Assembly (NCBI GenBank): GCA_041395105.1
Contig: JAWLBB010000007.1
Location: forward strand, 109,447 to 173,446
Direction: 5' to 3'
Length of the DNA stretch: 64,000 nucleotides
DNA from: Opitutaceae bacterium
Lineage (GTDB): Bacteria > Verrucomicrobiota > Verrucomicrobiia > Opitutales > Opitutaceae
This document shows positions 27,995 through 36,353 of this stretch, piece after piece (position 1 is the first letter of the stretch; each line of letters starts with the position of its first letter). The notes below the pieces were generated by a model. The model saw only the letters and a list, made by a program, of their open reading frames with translations. It had not been told where the DNA came from and ran no database searches. Both the position numbers and the translations under genes were made by a program.

Positions 27995-28761
27995 TGGATC
28001 AGCCGGGTCTCAACTCGTCCGGCTGGCCGTTGGGCAGGGGGGTCAGGTTGGTCAAGCAGGATACGAATGGTCTCTGCGCGTTTGAGAAACCCGCCGGGAT
28101 TCTCTCGCATCCCAATAAGCCGACCGATCGGAGCCGATCGCTGATGGTGGCGGATTTCGACTCGACCGAAGAGGCCTTTCTCGTTCGTGCCAAGGGAGCA
28201 ATCCAGAAGGTCTGGCTGCTCAACCGTTTGGACTCGGCCACATCGGGGTTGATTCTCCTCGCGACGGATCCCGATTTGGCGGAAGTCATTCAGGGCTGCT
28301 TTCGCGACCGGAAGGTGCACAAGGTCTATCAGGCCCTGGTCTTCGGACATATGCGGACGGCCCGGGACCATTGGGTGGACCGCATGAACGTGACCGCGAA
28401 CAAGGGATCGGTCAGGGCAGGGGAGGCCGGGCACCTTAAGGCTGAAACGGACGTCCGCCGTCTTCGTCTTCTGCCGGGGCCTCCCGCCCTGAGCCTGCTC
28501 GAATTGACCCCCCATACCGGGCGGACCCACCAATTGCGCTTCCAATGCGGCAAGCGTCGGCTCCCCATCGTCGGTGACCAGACCTACGGCAATTTCCAGT
28601 GGAACCGCGATTTCGCCAGGCGAACCGGCAGCAAGCGCCTCTTCCTCCATTCCAGCGCGGTCCGGGTCGATTACGAGTACAACGGACGGGGCCAGGCCTT
28701 CGAGGCATCCTCACCGCTTCCGTCGGACTTCGAACGCTTCAGCAAACAGGGTCAGGATTGA
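27994..28761 (+). CDS. RluA-type RNA pseudouridine synthase
   Basis: The 255-residue protein lacks an S4 domain and starts at an ATG overlapping the previous stop (a GTG at 27991 is also in frame). The catalytic segment reads L-N-R-L-D-S-A-T-S-G with Asp80 as the nucleophile; in most RluA members the residue before R-L-D is His, here Asn. The family's HTGRTHQLRFQC block follows. It would isomerise uridine in rRNA or tRNA; the target base is not predictable. Downstream lies a repeat-filled gap. Confidence 0.85.
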   Translation: MDQPGLNSSGWPLGRGVRLVKQDTNGLCAFEKPAGILSHPNKPTDRSRSLMVADFDSTEEAFLVRAKGAIQKVWLLNRLDSATSGLILLATDPDLAEVIQGCFRDRKVHKVYQALVFGHMRTARDHWVDRMNVTANKGSVRAGEAGHLKAETDVRRLRLLPGPPALSLLELTPHTGRTHQLRFQCGKRRLPIVGDQTYGNFQWNRDFARRTGSKRLFLHSSAVRVDYEYNGRGQAFEASSPLPSDFERFSKQGQD

Positions 28762-28799
28762 AAGGTTCCAGGATAAGCGGGATCTTCGAGGTTTCCGTT

Positions 28800-29205
28800 C
28801 CTGGTCCGGGTGCTGTTGATATCCATCCCATTCTTATTCGCCCTCAGTGCCTCTGTGAGAATCACTGTCTGTCTGGTTTTTTTCTCACGGAGACGCAAAG
28901 GCACGGAGTTGATCATGGATCTTGCACCACCTGGTCCGGGCGCTGTTGATTTCCATCCCATTCTCATTCGCCCTCAGTGCCTCTGTGCCTCTGTGAGAAT
29001 CTCTCTCTGTCGGATTCATTTCTCACGGAGACGCAAAGGCACGGAGTTGATCATGGATCTTGCACCACCTGGTCCGGGCGCTGTTGATTTCCATCCCATT
29101 CTCATTCGCCCTCAGTGCCTCCGTGCCTCTGTGAGAATCTCTCTCTGTCGGATTCTTTTCTCACGGAGACGCAAAGGCACGGAGCGGATCATCGAGGTAT
29201 CCGTT
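28800..29205. repeat. Triplicated 130-138 bp repeat with palindromic arms
   Basis: Three near-identical units begin with CCTGGTCCGGG at 28800, 28930 and 29068. Each holds an inverted pair: a CAGTGCCTCTGTGAGAA arm and, about 30 bases later, TTCTCACGGAGACGCAAAGG followed by CACGGAG. Units 2 and 3 carry an extra GCCTCTGT step, a sign of slippage in the arm. The outer flanks (GAGGTTTCCGTTCCT and GAGGTATCCGTTCCT) are also related. Together with short flanks this fills the 529 bases between the RluA-like and methyltransferase genes; no gene is seen in it. Confidence 0.85.
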
Positions 29206-29290
29206 CCTCCGTGAGAGTTTCTCTTCCTTTCGAGCACCTATTATTCCCTGCTGTTGCGACAATTTCGCTTTGTCTCCAGGCTTCTCGTTC

Positions 29291-29923
29291 ATGTCATTCT
29301 GGTCCTCACTGTCGGCGCGGTTCTATGATGCGACCATGCGGGGTCTGGAGCGGTCTTGTCTTGCCCAGTGGCGGCCGGAGTTGATCGGGGACCTGCGAGG
29401 AGAGGTACTGGAGATCGGCAGCGGGACGGGGGCCAATCTGGCTTACTATTCCGATAAGGTATCACGTCTTGTCCTGGCGGAACCGGATCGCTTCATGCGC
29501 AAGCAGCTTCTCCGGAAGGTGGATCGTCTGGGGCGCGGATCGTTTTCGGTCGTGGATTGCGTTGCAGAATCGATGCCGTTTGAAACCGGGACGTTTGATG
29601 TGGTGGTTGCGACGCTGGTGCTTTGTTCGGTCCGCTCGCAGAAGGCGGCGCTGGCTGAGATCCGGCGATTGCTCAAGCCGGGCGGATCGCTGGTCTTTCT
29701 GGAACATGTGACGGCTGGTGAGCCTCATCGATTGGCTCGATGGCAGCGATGGATTCAGCCCGTCTGGGTTCAGGTCTGTGGCAACTGCCATCTGACCCGC
29801 GACACAGAGAAAGCGATTCTGGACTCGGGCTTCGAATTCGTTCAGATTGATCGCGGCCGACTGCGGGGTGCGCCGGCCATCGTGTCACCGATGATCAAGG
29901 GTAAAGCGAGGAGAGGATCATGA
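29291..29923 (+). CDS. Class I SAM-dependent methyltransferase
   Basis: From ATG 29291 the product is 210 residues (upstream in-frame start 29270). The Rossmann core shows motif I VLEIGSGTGANL, an acidic LAEPDRFM at the second strand, and the LKPGGSLVFLEHV motif-IV/post-IV block typical of UbiE/COQ5-like (Methyltransf_11) enzymes. The C-terminal part matches proteins that methylate small molecules, but the acceptor is unknown. Its stop overlaps the start of the glycine-zipper gene by 4 bases. Confidence 0.85.
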   Translation: MSFWSSLSARFYDATMRGLERSCLAQWRPELIGDLRGEVLEIGSGTGANLAYYSDKVSRLVLAEPDRFMRKQLLRKVDRLGRGSFSVVDCVAESMPFETGTFDVVVATLVLCSVRSQKAALAEIRRLLKPGGSLVFLEHVTAGEPHRLARWQRWIQPVWVQVCGNCHLTRDTEKAILDSGFEFVQIDRGRLRGAPAIVSPMIKGKARRGS

Positions 29924-30135
29924 GGAATTCGAGAGAATCGAGAGGGGAACGGTCCGAAGAGAAGCGGGGAAACACTCTTGCCATGGCGATCGCGGTCGGC
30001 TCCGGGCTGGGTGTGGTGCTGGGCGCGGTCTTGGGTTCAGCGATGGGCAATCCCGCCCTCGGAGTTGCCCTGGGTATTCCGATCGGACTGGGCCTGGGCG
30101 TGGCGGCCGGGTCGCTCTGGGGTGCTCGAAAGTGA
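29920..30135 (+). CDS. Small glycine-zipper membrane protein
   Basis: The 71-residue protein has a charged N-terminus (about 1-20) and then two hydrophobic glycine-rich segments, roughly 22-46 and 48-66, with GxxxG spacing (GSGLGVVLGAVLGSAMG, then GIPIGLGLGVAAGSLWG). It overlaps the methyltransferase stop by 4 bases and is followed at 12 bases by the GyrI-like gene, so all three appear co-transcribed. Its role is unknown; similar proteins are envelope-stress or membrane-scaffold proteins. Confidence 0.7.
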   Translation: MRNSRESRGERSEEKRGNTLAMAIAVGSGLGVVLGAVLGSAMGNPALGVALGIPIGLGLGVAAGSLWGARK

Positions 30136-30147
30136 CCTCGATTGCGT

Positions 30148-30756
30148 ATGACGAAGATTGACCTGAAGAAGGAGTTGAAGGCCTTTTATTCGGCTTCCGC
30201 TAGGGAGCCTGCGGTTGTCGAGGTGCCGACCTTCAATTTCCTGATGGTGGACGGCGCGGGAGACCCGAATTCCTCCGGATCCTTTGCCGAGGCCGTGGAG
30301 GCCTTGTACTCCGTTTCCTACGCGCTAAAGTTCAGGCAGAAGAAAGGTCCCCGACAGATCGACTATGGGGTCATGCCTCTGGAGGGGCTCTGGTGGTCCG
30401 AGGACATGTCTGACTTTGTGACCGGAAACAAGGATGGCTGGCTCTGGACGTTGATGCTCATGCAGCCGTCCTTTATCGACGCTGCGGAAATCGATGAAGC
30501 GATCGCGATGGTTCGGGCAAAGAAGAAGCTGCCGGGGGTCGAGCGCCTCCGGTTTGGAGCTTTCACGGAGGGCCGGTGTGCCCAGATTTTGCATATCGGT
30601 CCGTTCGCCGAGGAAGGACCCACCGTCGAGCGGTTGCATGCGTTCATCGATTGTCAATCCGGGCGGCGCGGCAGGCACCACGAGATCTACCTGAGTGACA
30701 CCCGCAAGGCGGCGCCGGAGAAATGGAAGACCATTCTCCGGCAACCGATGCTGTAG
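30148..30756 (+). CDS. GyrI-like small-molecule-binding domain protein
   Basis: From ATG 30148 the protein has 202 residues (a TTG at 30142 is in frame). The sequence matches stand-alone GyrI-like proteins: a start KELKAFYSASAREPAVVEVP, then FLMVDGAGDPN, a GVMPLEGLWW segment of the barrel, and the Glu-bearing HIGPFAEEGPTVERLHAF helix. The family binds and may hydrolyse or sequester hydrophobic toxic compounds; no DNA-binding domain is attached. It ends a three-gene unit after the methyltransferase and glycine-zipper genes. Confidence 0.8.
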   Translation: MTKIDLKKELKAFYSASAREPAVVEVPTFNFLMVDGAGDPNSSGSFAEAVEALYSVSYALKFRQKKGPRQIDYGVMPLEGLWWSEDMSDFVTGNKDGWLWTLMLMQPSFIDAAEIDEAIAMVRAKKKLPGVERLRFGAFTEGRCAQILHIGPFAEEGPTVERLHAFIDCQSGRRGRHHEIYLSDTRKAAPEKWKTILRQPML

Positions 30757-30775
30757 GCAACCAATCCGGGTCAGG

Positions 30776-30945
30776 ACTGAATCGTCTTGAGCCGAGTCCT
30801 CGTCGATGAACTGGGATTTCTCTCACGTGTGCTTGTCTGGTGTAGCCGCCCCAGTCACCCGGGGCGTTCCGATCGAGACTCGCGGCAAGAGACTCCCGCG
30901 GCTACGACCCATCACATGTCCCGATTCTTCCTGATCCAGACTCCT
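30776..30945. repeat. MITE/REP-like element with two hairpins, copy 2 (inverted)
   Basis: The core (30841-30906) is the reverse complement of the core near 18.0 kb: TGTAG/CTAC closing arms, CGCCCC/GGGGCG (loop AGTCACCC, 30853-30860) and CGCGG/CCGCG (loop 30886-30895). The loops still share a 4-base complement (AGTC with GACT). Homology to copy 1 continues outside the core, for example AGAAAT-CCCAGTTC and TCGGCT-AA on the 5' side. The exact ends are uncertain here. Confidence 0.6.
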
Positions 30946-30959
30946 GTCTGCCCGGTTTC

Positions 30960-31394
30960 CTAGAAACTCTCTTCGGCCAGTTTTACCACGCCGACGGTCA
31001 GCAGGAGATTGGCGAAGCGGCGCTGTTCGCCGGTGGCGATGACCAGTGAGGTGTTGGACGACTTGATTTTGTCGTAAAAGGCCCAGCGTTCCATTTCCGC
31101 CCAGGCCACGTCCTGGCCGAGCATCCGGCGGTAGTCATCATGGATGTCCGGATGAAAATCTCCGGGCGGACTCATGACGGTGGCGTCCTGGACGGGAATG
31201 GCGGTCAGGAGCACCTCGAGGACTTCAAGGCAACTGACCAGGCCCGGCCGGAGGTTGAGGTGCACTTTCTTTGAAAGGGGGTTGGTGCCGGTCGAGACCG
31301 GGTAGTTCCCGTCCGCGATGAGGACCTGGGAAAAGTGACCGGAGCTGGCCAGGGCTTGCAGGATTTCCGGGTGAATCAGTTGTCCTTTAATCAT
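30960..31394 (-). CDS. RbsD/FucU family sugar mutarotase
   Basis: The 144-residue protein matches the RbsD/FucU pattern from its first residues: MIKGQLIHPEILQALASSGH with catalytic His20, the DGNYP loop at 28-32, and a late YDKIKSSNTSLVIATGE block that carries the conserved Tyr. These enzymes interconvert pyranose and furanose or anomeric forms of ribose or fucose. It stands alone, divergent from the PfpI gene. The Ser-Asn-Thr segment near the end is closer to FucU than to RbsD, but this is not decisive. Confidence 0.85.
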   Translation of the reverse strand: MIKGQLIHPEILQALASSGHFSQVLIADGNYPVSTGTNPLSKKVHLNLRPGLVSCLEVLEVLLTAIPVQDATVMSPPGDFHPDIHDDYRRMLGQDVAWAEMERWAFYDKIKSSNTSLVIATGEQRRFANLLLTVGVVKLAEESF

Positions 31395-31575
31395 GTTGGT
31401 GTGCGGGATTCGGATATTCGCATGGGCCGCTCAATGGCAAACGGCATCCTCGGATTGGAACCTTGTCGCCTTGACCGTCGGCGTCAATGAGGTGAATCTG
31501 CGAAACCACACTCAAGGCTTGACGCAGTAGACGCCTGACGCGCTGGGAATTGCGGGTTTGCCCCAAGACCAATAG

Positions 31576-32181
31576 ATGAAACCTCCACTTCAGATCGGGA
31601 CCCTTCTGTTTCCGGGTTTTGAGCTCCTCGATGTTTTCGGGCCGCTTGAGATGTTCGGGCTCCTCGGGGATCGGGTTCAGCTCTCGATGCTGGCCGAAAA
31701 GGTCGGAGAGGTGAGTAGTGCGCAGGGACCTCGATCGGTGGTGGATGCGACCCTGGCGGATGCAGCCGATCTCGACGTCCTCCTGATTCCGGGCGGTCGG
31801 GGCACCCGGGTATTGGTGGAGAAACCCGGTTTCCTGGAGCAACTCCGCCAACGGAGCTGTCGCTCCCGCTATTCGGCGAGTGTCTGTACTGGCAGTGCCC
31901 TGTTGGCTCGGGCCGGACTGCTCGATGGCAAACGGGCGACCACCAACAAACTGTCGTTTGACTGGGTGCGGACCCAGGGGCCGGGTGTCACCTGGGTTCG
32001 GCAGGCCCGCTGGGTGGAGGACGGGTCCTTCTTCACTTCGTCCGGAGTTTCCGCCGGTATGGACATGACGCTCGGATTGATCAGCCATCTGTTCGACCGA
32101 TCCGTCAGTCTCGAGGTGGCTCGCCACGCCGAGTATATCTGGAACGAGGACCCTTCCGCCGATCCGTTTGCAGGCGGATGA
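31576..32181 (+). CDS. DJ-1/PfpI family protein
   Basis: The 201-residue protein has the class I amidotransferase-like fold with the family start IGTLLFPGFELLDVFGPLEMF and the acidic Glu25 near the nucleophile. The nucleophilic Cys104 sits in the tight A-S-V-C-T-G-S elbow. Members act as glyoxalase-like deglycases, isonitrile hydratases or regulators' amidase domains; the exact one is open. There is no attached helix-turn-helix domain, unlike GlxA-type regulators. It stands alone on the plus strand. Confidence 0.85.
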   Translation: MKPPLQIGTLLFPGFELLDVFGPLEMFGLLGDRVQLSMLAEKVGEVSSAQGPRSVVDATLADAADLDVLLIPGGRGTRVLVEKPGFLEQLRQRSCRSRYSASVCTGSALLARAGLLDGKRATTNKLSFDWVRTQGPGVTWVRQARWVEDGSFFTSSGVSAGMDMTLGLISHLFDRSVSLEVARHAEYIWNEDPSADPFAGG

Positions 32182-32202
32182 CGGCGTCTGGCTGCGTGTC
32201 CT

Positions 32203-32742
32203 TTATTCGATCGCGATCAGCTCGACTTCAAACAGCAGGGTGGCCCGGGGAGGGATGGTCGGTCGACGGCCCCGGTCACCGTAGGCGAGGGAATAGGGGA
32301 TGATGAGGAGCCGTTTCTCTCCCGGAAGCATGGACGCGAAGCCGAGATCCCAGCCCTTGATCACCTGGCCGACGCCGAGGCGGAATTTCAATGGCTGGCC
32401 TCGCTCCACGGAACTGTCGAACGGTGTGCCATCCCAGAGGGTTCCGCTGTAGTGAACAGTCAGGAAGGAGCCGGTCTTCGGAGGCTCACCCTCGCCGGGA
32501 CGCAGGACAATATAGTGGAGATTGCTGTTGGCGATGGTCTGTGAGTCGGGAAAGCGCGCGGCTATCCGGGCGGCCTCAGCCAGGCCGCTGGGCATCGAGT
32601 TCTCCATGGACGGATCGGAATCGGCGGCTTCGGCCCGGTGCATGGCCAGACGCGTACATTGGCCGGCGGTGACAAGGGTGACGAGGACCGCCCCGGCGAT
32701 CAGGGCGGGGAAAGCAGGTCTGATGATGGACATGATTGACAT
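32203..32742 (-). CDS. FKBP-type peptidyl-prolyl isomerase, exported
   Basis: The 179-residue protein has an N-terminal hydrophobic segment (about 8-27) ending in a C (TAGQC), so it may be exported, possibly as a lipoprotein with a loose lipobox. The C-terminal 110 residues are a complete FKBP domain: VHYSGTLWDGTPFDSS, then QVIKGWDLGF, a LLIIPYSLAYG and a final ATLLFEVELI. The likely role is proline isomerisation of periplasmic proteins. It stands alone and is convergent with the PfpI gene. Confidence 0.85.
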   Translation of the reverse strand: MSIMSIIRPAFPALIAGAVLVTLVTAGQCTRLAMHRAEAADSDPSMENSMPSGLAEAARIAARFPDSQTIANSNLHYIVLRPGEGEPPKTGSFLTVHYSGTLWDGTPFDSSVERGQPLKFRLGVGQVIKGWDLGFASMLPGEKRLLIIPYSLAYGDRGRRPTIPPRATLLFEVELIAIE

Positions 32743-32939
32743 TGAAATACGCTGAAAGTTTATGCATCAGGCAACAGCTATGCGCGGTCAACCCTTAAGA
32801 GGCTGTCTCAGAAGTGCTGAATCAGTCGCTGGGATTGATTTGGGCCGTTGGGCAAGGCGGGGACGAGGTGCCCGGGCCCGTAGACCCTGGTCCTCGTTTC
32901 CAACGCCAGCCACGGTCCAAACGACACCTTTCATCACTC

Positions 32940-33641
32940 ATGAGACATCCTCCAATGCCATCCGGATCCCATGATGGCGAGGATTCGGTGCATTTCCGCC
33001 GGCATCCACGGGCGCGCTATTATCGATTGAAGATCGAGATGGATGGGACGGCGGTGGTGACGATTCCACGGGGAGGCAGTCGGGCCGAGGCGTCGCGTTT
33101 TCTGGAAAAGCACCGGGAATGGGTCGATCTCGAGCGAGCGCGGCGGCGGGCAGAAATCAGTCAGCAGAAATGGACCCCCGGTTCCCGGGTGCTTTATCGG
33201 GGAGACTGGGTGGTATTGAGCCTCGATCGGGATTTCGGGAGACCGTTCGTCCAGTTTGGTGATCAGCGGTTTGCGGTGGCCGACCCGGACATGGATCTGC
33301 GCCGGCCGGTTTGCGCCCATCTGAGGGGACTCGCGGCGGAGGAATTGCCCGAACGACTCAAAGCGATTGCGGCGACTATGGGAATCGTTCCGAAGCGCAC
33401 CGTTGTCCGGGATCAGGCGACCCGATGGGGATCGTGCTCGGTCACGGGAACGATCTCATTGAATTGGCGTCTCATCCAGACGCCCCCGGAAGTGTCGGAC
33501 TACGTGATCGTGCACGAATTGACCCATCGGATCGAACTCAATCATTCGAGGCGATTCTGGAGCCGGGTGGAGGCGGTTTGCCCCGGATTTGAAATCCATG
33601 AAGCGTGGCTGAAGGAGAACGCCCGAATCCTCGGGTTGTAG
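32940..33641 (+). CDS. YgjP-like metallopeptidase (M48/DUF45)
   Basis: From ATG 32940 the product has 233 residues; the frame extends to 32814 but the earlier text is unlike the family. The zinc site H-E-L-T-H with a further His in NHSRRFW is the YgjP pattern, preceded by the typical TRWGSCSVTGTISLNWRL. The family is called UTP pyrophosphatase or SprT-like metalloprotease; in several genomes it sits beside type I restriction genes, but not here. No ribosome-binding site is clear at the chosen ATG, and ATG 32955 is another candidate. Confidence 0.8.
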   Translation: MRHPPMPSGSHDGEDSVHFRRHPRARYYRLKIEMDGTAVVTIPRGGSRAEASRFLEKHREWVDLERARRRAEISQQKWTPGSRVLYRGDWVVLSLDRDFGRPFVQFGDQRFAVADPDMDLRRPVCAHLRGLAAEELPERLKAIAATMGIVPKRTVVRDQATRWGSCSVTGTISLNWRLIQTPPEVSDYVIVHELTHRIELNHSRRFWSRVEAVCPGFEIHEAWLKENARILGL

Positions 33642-33697
33642 CGAGAGTGGGGGCGGGGAAGAGGACAGTGCGCCTTATCGGCAGGGGTCCCCTTCTC

Positions 33698-34924
33698 TCA
33701 AAATCGCTCTCCCCGCAGGGCCCACCTTCGAAGAGGGATGAGAAGGACGATCGAGGTCACGATCAGCGCTGACGAGATCAGGGCGGTCGAGAATGGGGAG
33801 AGCGCCACAATGGTGGCGAATCCGATGAAGGGTGCGGCCGCCCCCCGGATGCCCGTGGCAAAGGTGTGGACGCTCATGTACTCGGCCGTTTTTCCCTCCG
33901 GGGCGAACTTCGTCACCCAGAGGCTCCACGCGATATTGGCGCCCGCCACGGCGAAGCCAAAGAGAGCACCGGCCAGGTAGAGCATCCAGATGGAGTGAGT
34001 GCTGAAGAAGAGGAGAATCGCGGCCAGGGCGGTGGCATTGAGGGCCATCCGGATGAAGAAAAAGTCATACCGATCGAAGAGGTGACCCCAGAAATGAGTG
34101 CTGAAGACACGGACGAGGGAGGGGATGACAGCGGTGGCCATTGCGATCTGGGCATTGGTGGCATTGATTCCGTAGGCGGAATTGGCCATGTATTCGATTC
34201 GCAGGGGCAGGATGATGAGGTTGCCCAGTCCCATCAGCATCCACACGACCAGCATCGCTCCAAAAACGTGGTCCTGCCAGGCGAAACGGAGGCTGACCAG
34301 GGGATTGCGGCCACCGGTCGGGCTGATCGGGCTCGAGGGAATCCCGCGGACGGCCAGGCCGGCCAGCACGGCTGCGAGAGCGGCAAAGCCGAAGAGCCAG
34401 CGGTAGTACTGCAGGTTGGTATCGAGGATGGCGCCGCCGACCAGCGAGAATACGGTGGAAGCCACCACGGAGAGGACGATGCTGGTCGAGAGAAGTCGTC
34501 CGCGGCGGCTGTGCACGTAGTTCTCGGTATAGATATGGACCATCAGGGGCATCTGCTGGGCCAGGACCATGGCCGTGGCGGCCGTCCCGATGAAGAACAG
34601 GATGGGGGACGGAGTCAGGACCGCGAGGGCGAGGGCGGCCGCGGCAAGGCCGTAGTTGCGCGCCACCGTGGTGCCGGCCGGCCATCCCATCCGGCCGAAC
34701 CAGAAGAGAGTGAGCGGCGTCAGGAGAAGGCCGAAGGGATGGGCGGCGACAAGCAGGCTCTTGACCGTGCCGGGGGCGTGGAACTCGCGGATGATGACGA
34801 GCAGTCCGAAGACCTGAAGGCATGTCTCCAGAACGCCATTACAGGCTCCCCGGATGCGGTCGCGGTTGTAGGTCCTGGTTGCCCGGTCCAGATTCTGACC
34901 CGGTGGACCGCCGGTCGGAGTCAT
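33698..34924 (-). CDS. MFS transporter
   Basis: The 408-residue protein is mostly hydrophobic with about 12 helices, and carries a charged cytoplasmic loop (about 190-205, SSPISPTGGRNP). Its N-terminus DRIRGACNGVLETCLQ and central SYGINATNAQIAMATAV-type loop resemble uncharacterised MFS exporters rather than sugar permeases; the substrate is unknown. It begins 3 bases after the nadA stop and so closes the fur-TPR-nadA-MFS operon. A link to NAD-precursor traffic is possible but only inferred from position. Confidence 0.75.
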   Translation of the reverse strand: MTPTGGPPGQNLDRATRTYNRDRIRGACNGVLETCLQVFGLLVIIREFHAPGTVKSLLVAAHPFGLLLTPLTLFWFGRMGWPAGTTVARNYGLAAAALALAVLTPSPILFFIGTAATAMVLAQQMPLMVHIYTENYVHSRRGRLLSTSIVLSVVASTVFSLVGGAILDTNLQYYRWLFGFAALAAVLAGLAVRGIPSSPISPTGGRNPLVSLRFAWQDHVFGAMLVVWMLMGLGNLIILPLRIEYMANSAYGINATNAQIAMATAVIPSLVRVFSTHFWGHLFDRYDFFFIRMALNATALAAILLFFSTHSIWMLYLAGALFGFAVAGANIAWSLWVTKFAPEGKTAEYMSVHTFATGIRGAAAPFIGFATIVALSPFSTALISSALIVTSIVLLIPLRRWALRGERF

Positions 34925-34927
34925 CGT

Positions 34928-35911
34928 TCAGGACCTGCTCCAGTCGAGCATCCGCTTGATGGGCTCGTAGGCGGCCTGCCGGATATCCTCGGGCAGGGTG
35001 ATTTCGGGGGCACGGTGGAGGAGGGCATCCCGCACCTTCTCGATCGTGTTCATTTTCATGTAGCGGCAGTCGTTGCAGGCGCAGTGGTCGGTCGGCCCCG
35101 CGATGAAGGTCTTGCCGGGGATTTCCCGCCGCAACCGGTTGAGCATGCCGGACTCCGTCACCACGATGATCTCCCTGGACGGCGATTCGCGGCAGTAGCG
35201 GATCATCAATTCGGTGCTGCAGACTTCATCCGCCATTTCGCGAACGGTCTCAGTGCATTCGGGGTGGGCGACAACGGGGGCGCCGGGAAACTGCAGGCGG
35301 ATGCGCTCGAGCGCACGGACGGTGAAGAGGACATGGGCGTAGCAGCTGCCCGGCCAGAGCCGCATCCGGCGGCCCGATTTCTTGGCCACCCATTGCCCGA
35401 GGTTCTGATCGGGGACAAAGAGGATCTCGCGATCGGCCGGCACCTTGCCCACGATCTTCATGGCGTTGCCGCTGGTGCAGATGACATCGCTGAGGGCTTT
35501 GACCCCGGCCGAGCAGTTGATATAGGCGACCACGTAGACCTCGGGGTGCGCCTGCTTGTAGGCGGCGAGTTGATCGGCCGGGCAGGAGTCGGATAGCGAG
35601 CAGCCGGCGGCAAGTTCGGGCAGGAGGACGGTCTTGCCCGGATTGACGATCTTGGCGGTCTCGGCCATGAAATGAACGCCGCAGAAGAGAATGGTGTCGG
35701 CCGGGGTCTCGGCCGCCTGGTAGGACAGGCCGAGTGAGTCACCCACAAAGTCGGCGATCCGCTGGATCTCGTCGACCTGGTAATTGTGGGCGAGAATGAC
35801 CGCGTTCTGTTCCTTCTTCAGGCGCAGGATCTCCTCCTGGATGGCGGTCAGGGGCTCCTCGCCGGTTCGGGACTCGAGGACGAACGGTTGGAGTGGCAGG
35901 GTGTCGGTCAT
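34928..35911 (-). CDS. nadA: Quinolinate synthase A
   Basis: NadA condenses iminoaspartate (from NadB) with dihydroxyacetone phosphate to quinolinate, using a 4Fe-4S cluster. The 327-residue protein is full length and has the family blocks AHNYQVDEIQRIADFVGDS, FCGVHFMAETAKI, GCSLSDSC, NCSAGVKA and the late cysteine block CACNDCRYMKMN. Three separated cysteines for the cluster can be identified. nadB is not in the window. It lies third in the fur-TPR-nadA-MFS operon, 37 bases after the TPR gene. Confidence 0.95.
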   Translation of the reverse strand: MTDTLPLQPFVLESRTGEEPLTAIQEEILRLKKEQNAVILAHNYQVDEIQRIADFVGDSLGLSYQAAETPADTILFCGVHFMAETAKIVNPGKTVLLPELAAGCSLSDSCPADQLAAYKQAHPEVYVVAYINCSAGVKALSDVICTSGNAMKIVGKVPADREILFVPDQNLGQWVAKKSGRRMRLWPGSCYAHVLFTVRALERIRLQFPGAPVVAHPECTETVREMADEVCSTELMIRYCRESPSREIIVVTESGMLNRLRREIPGKTFIAGPTDHCACNDCRYMKMNTIEKVRDALLHRAPEITLPEDIRQAAYEPIKRMLDWSRS

Positions 35912-35948
35912 CTCGGTTCAGTGGTTGACGGGCGTCACCTCCCCACGC

Positions 35949-36311
35949 TCAGCCCTTATGGCGCAGTGCCTTGATCAGTTTCTTGAAATCGGGGTGATCA
36001 CGCAGACCCTCAAGATCCGGGTCCTGGTGCATCCATTCGAGGTCCGAGTAGCCCAGGGCGATTGATTTCCGCAAGGTCCTGAGTGCTTCGGGATGGCGTT
36101 TCTTCAGAGCAAGACTGCAGGCGAGGTTGTAATGCGCGGTCGGGTTCTCCGGTTGAAGCCGGACGAGGCGCCGATCCATCCGCAGGCCGTCGTCGACCCT
36201 TCCCTGTTTGGTGTAGAGGCCGCCGAGCAACTCGATGACCCCTGAATCCTTGGGATTACGGCGCAGGATGCCTTCAAAGAACTCAACTTCAAAACTGTCG
36301 TTGTCGCTCAC
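35949..36311 (-). CDS. Small tetratricopeptide-repeat protein
   Basis: The 120-residue protein is a run of TPR-like helical pairs: EFFEGILRRNPKDSGVIELLGGLYTKQG, then RMDRRLVRLQPENPTAHYNLACSLALKK, then EALRTLRKSIALGYSDLEWM. The last repeat and C-terminus (DPDLEGLRDHPDFKKLIKAL) match the TPR end domain found in Verrucomicrobiota and Planctomycetes proteins. It lacks a signal peptide. It is second in an operon after fur (42-base gap) and before nadA (37 bases). Confidence 0.75.
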   Translation of the reverse strand: MSDNDSFEVEFFEGILRRNPKDSGVIELLGGLYTKQGRVDDGLRMDRRLVRLQPENPTAHYNLACSLALKKRHPEALRTLRKSIALGYSDLEWMHQDPDLEGLRDHPDFKKLIKALRHKG

Positions 36312-36353
36312 GGTGCTGGAAATGGCTGAGGGAAAAAGGGTCAGGAATCTGTC

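Noticed and set aside
28800..29205. CRISPR array
   Set aside because: Units are 130-138 bp and nearly identical throughout, with no short repeats separated by unique spacers and no cas genes.
33866..35596. 576-codon plus-strand frame opposite the MFS and nadA genes
   Set aside because: Gly/Asp/His-rich shadow; the opposite strand encodes recognisable transporter and nadA sequences.
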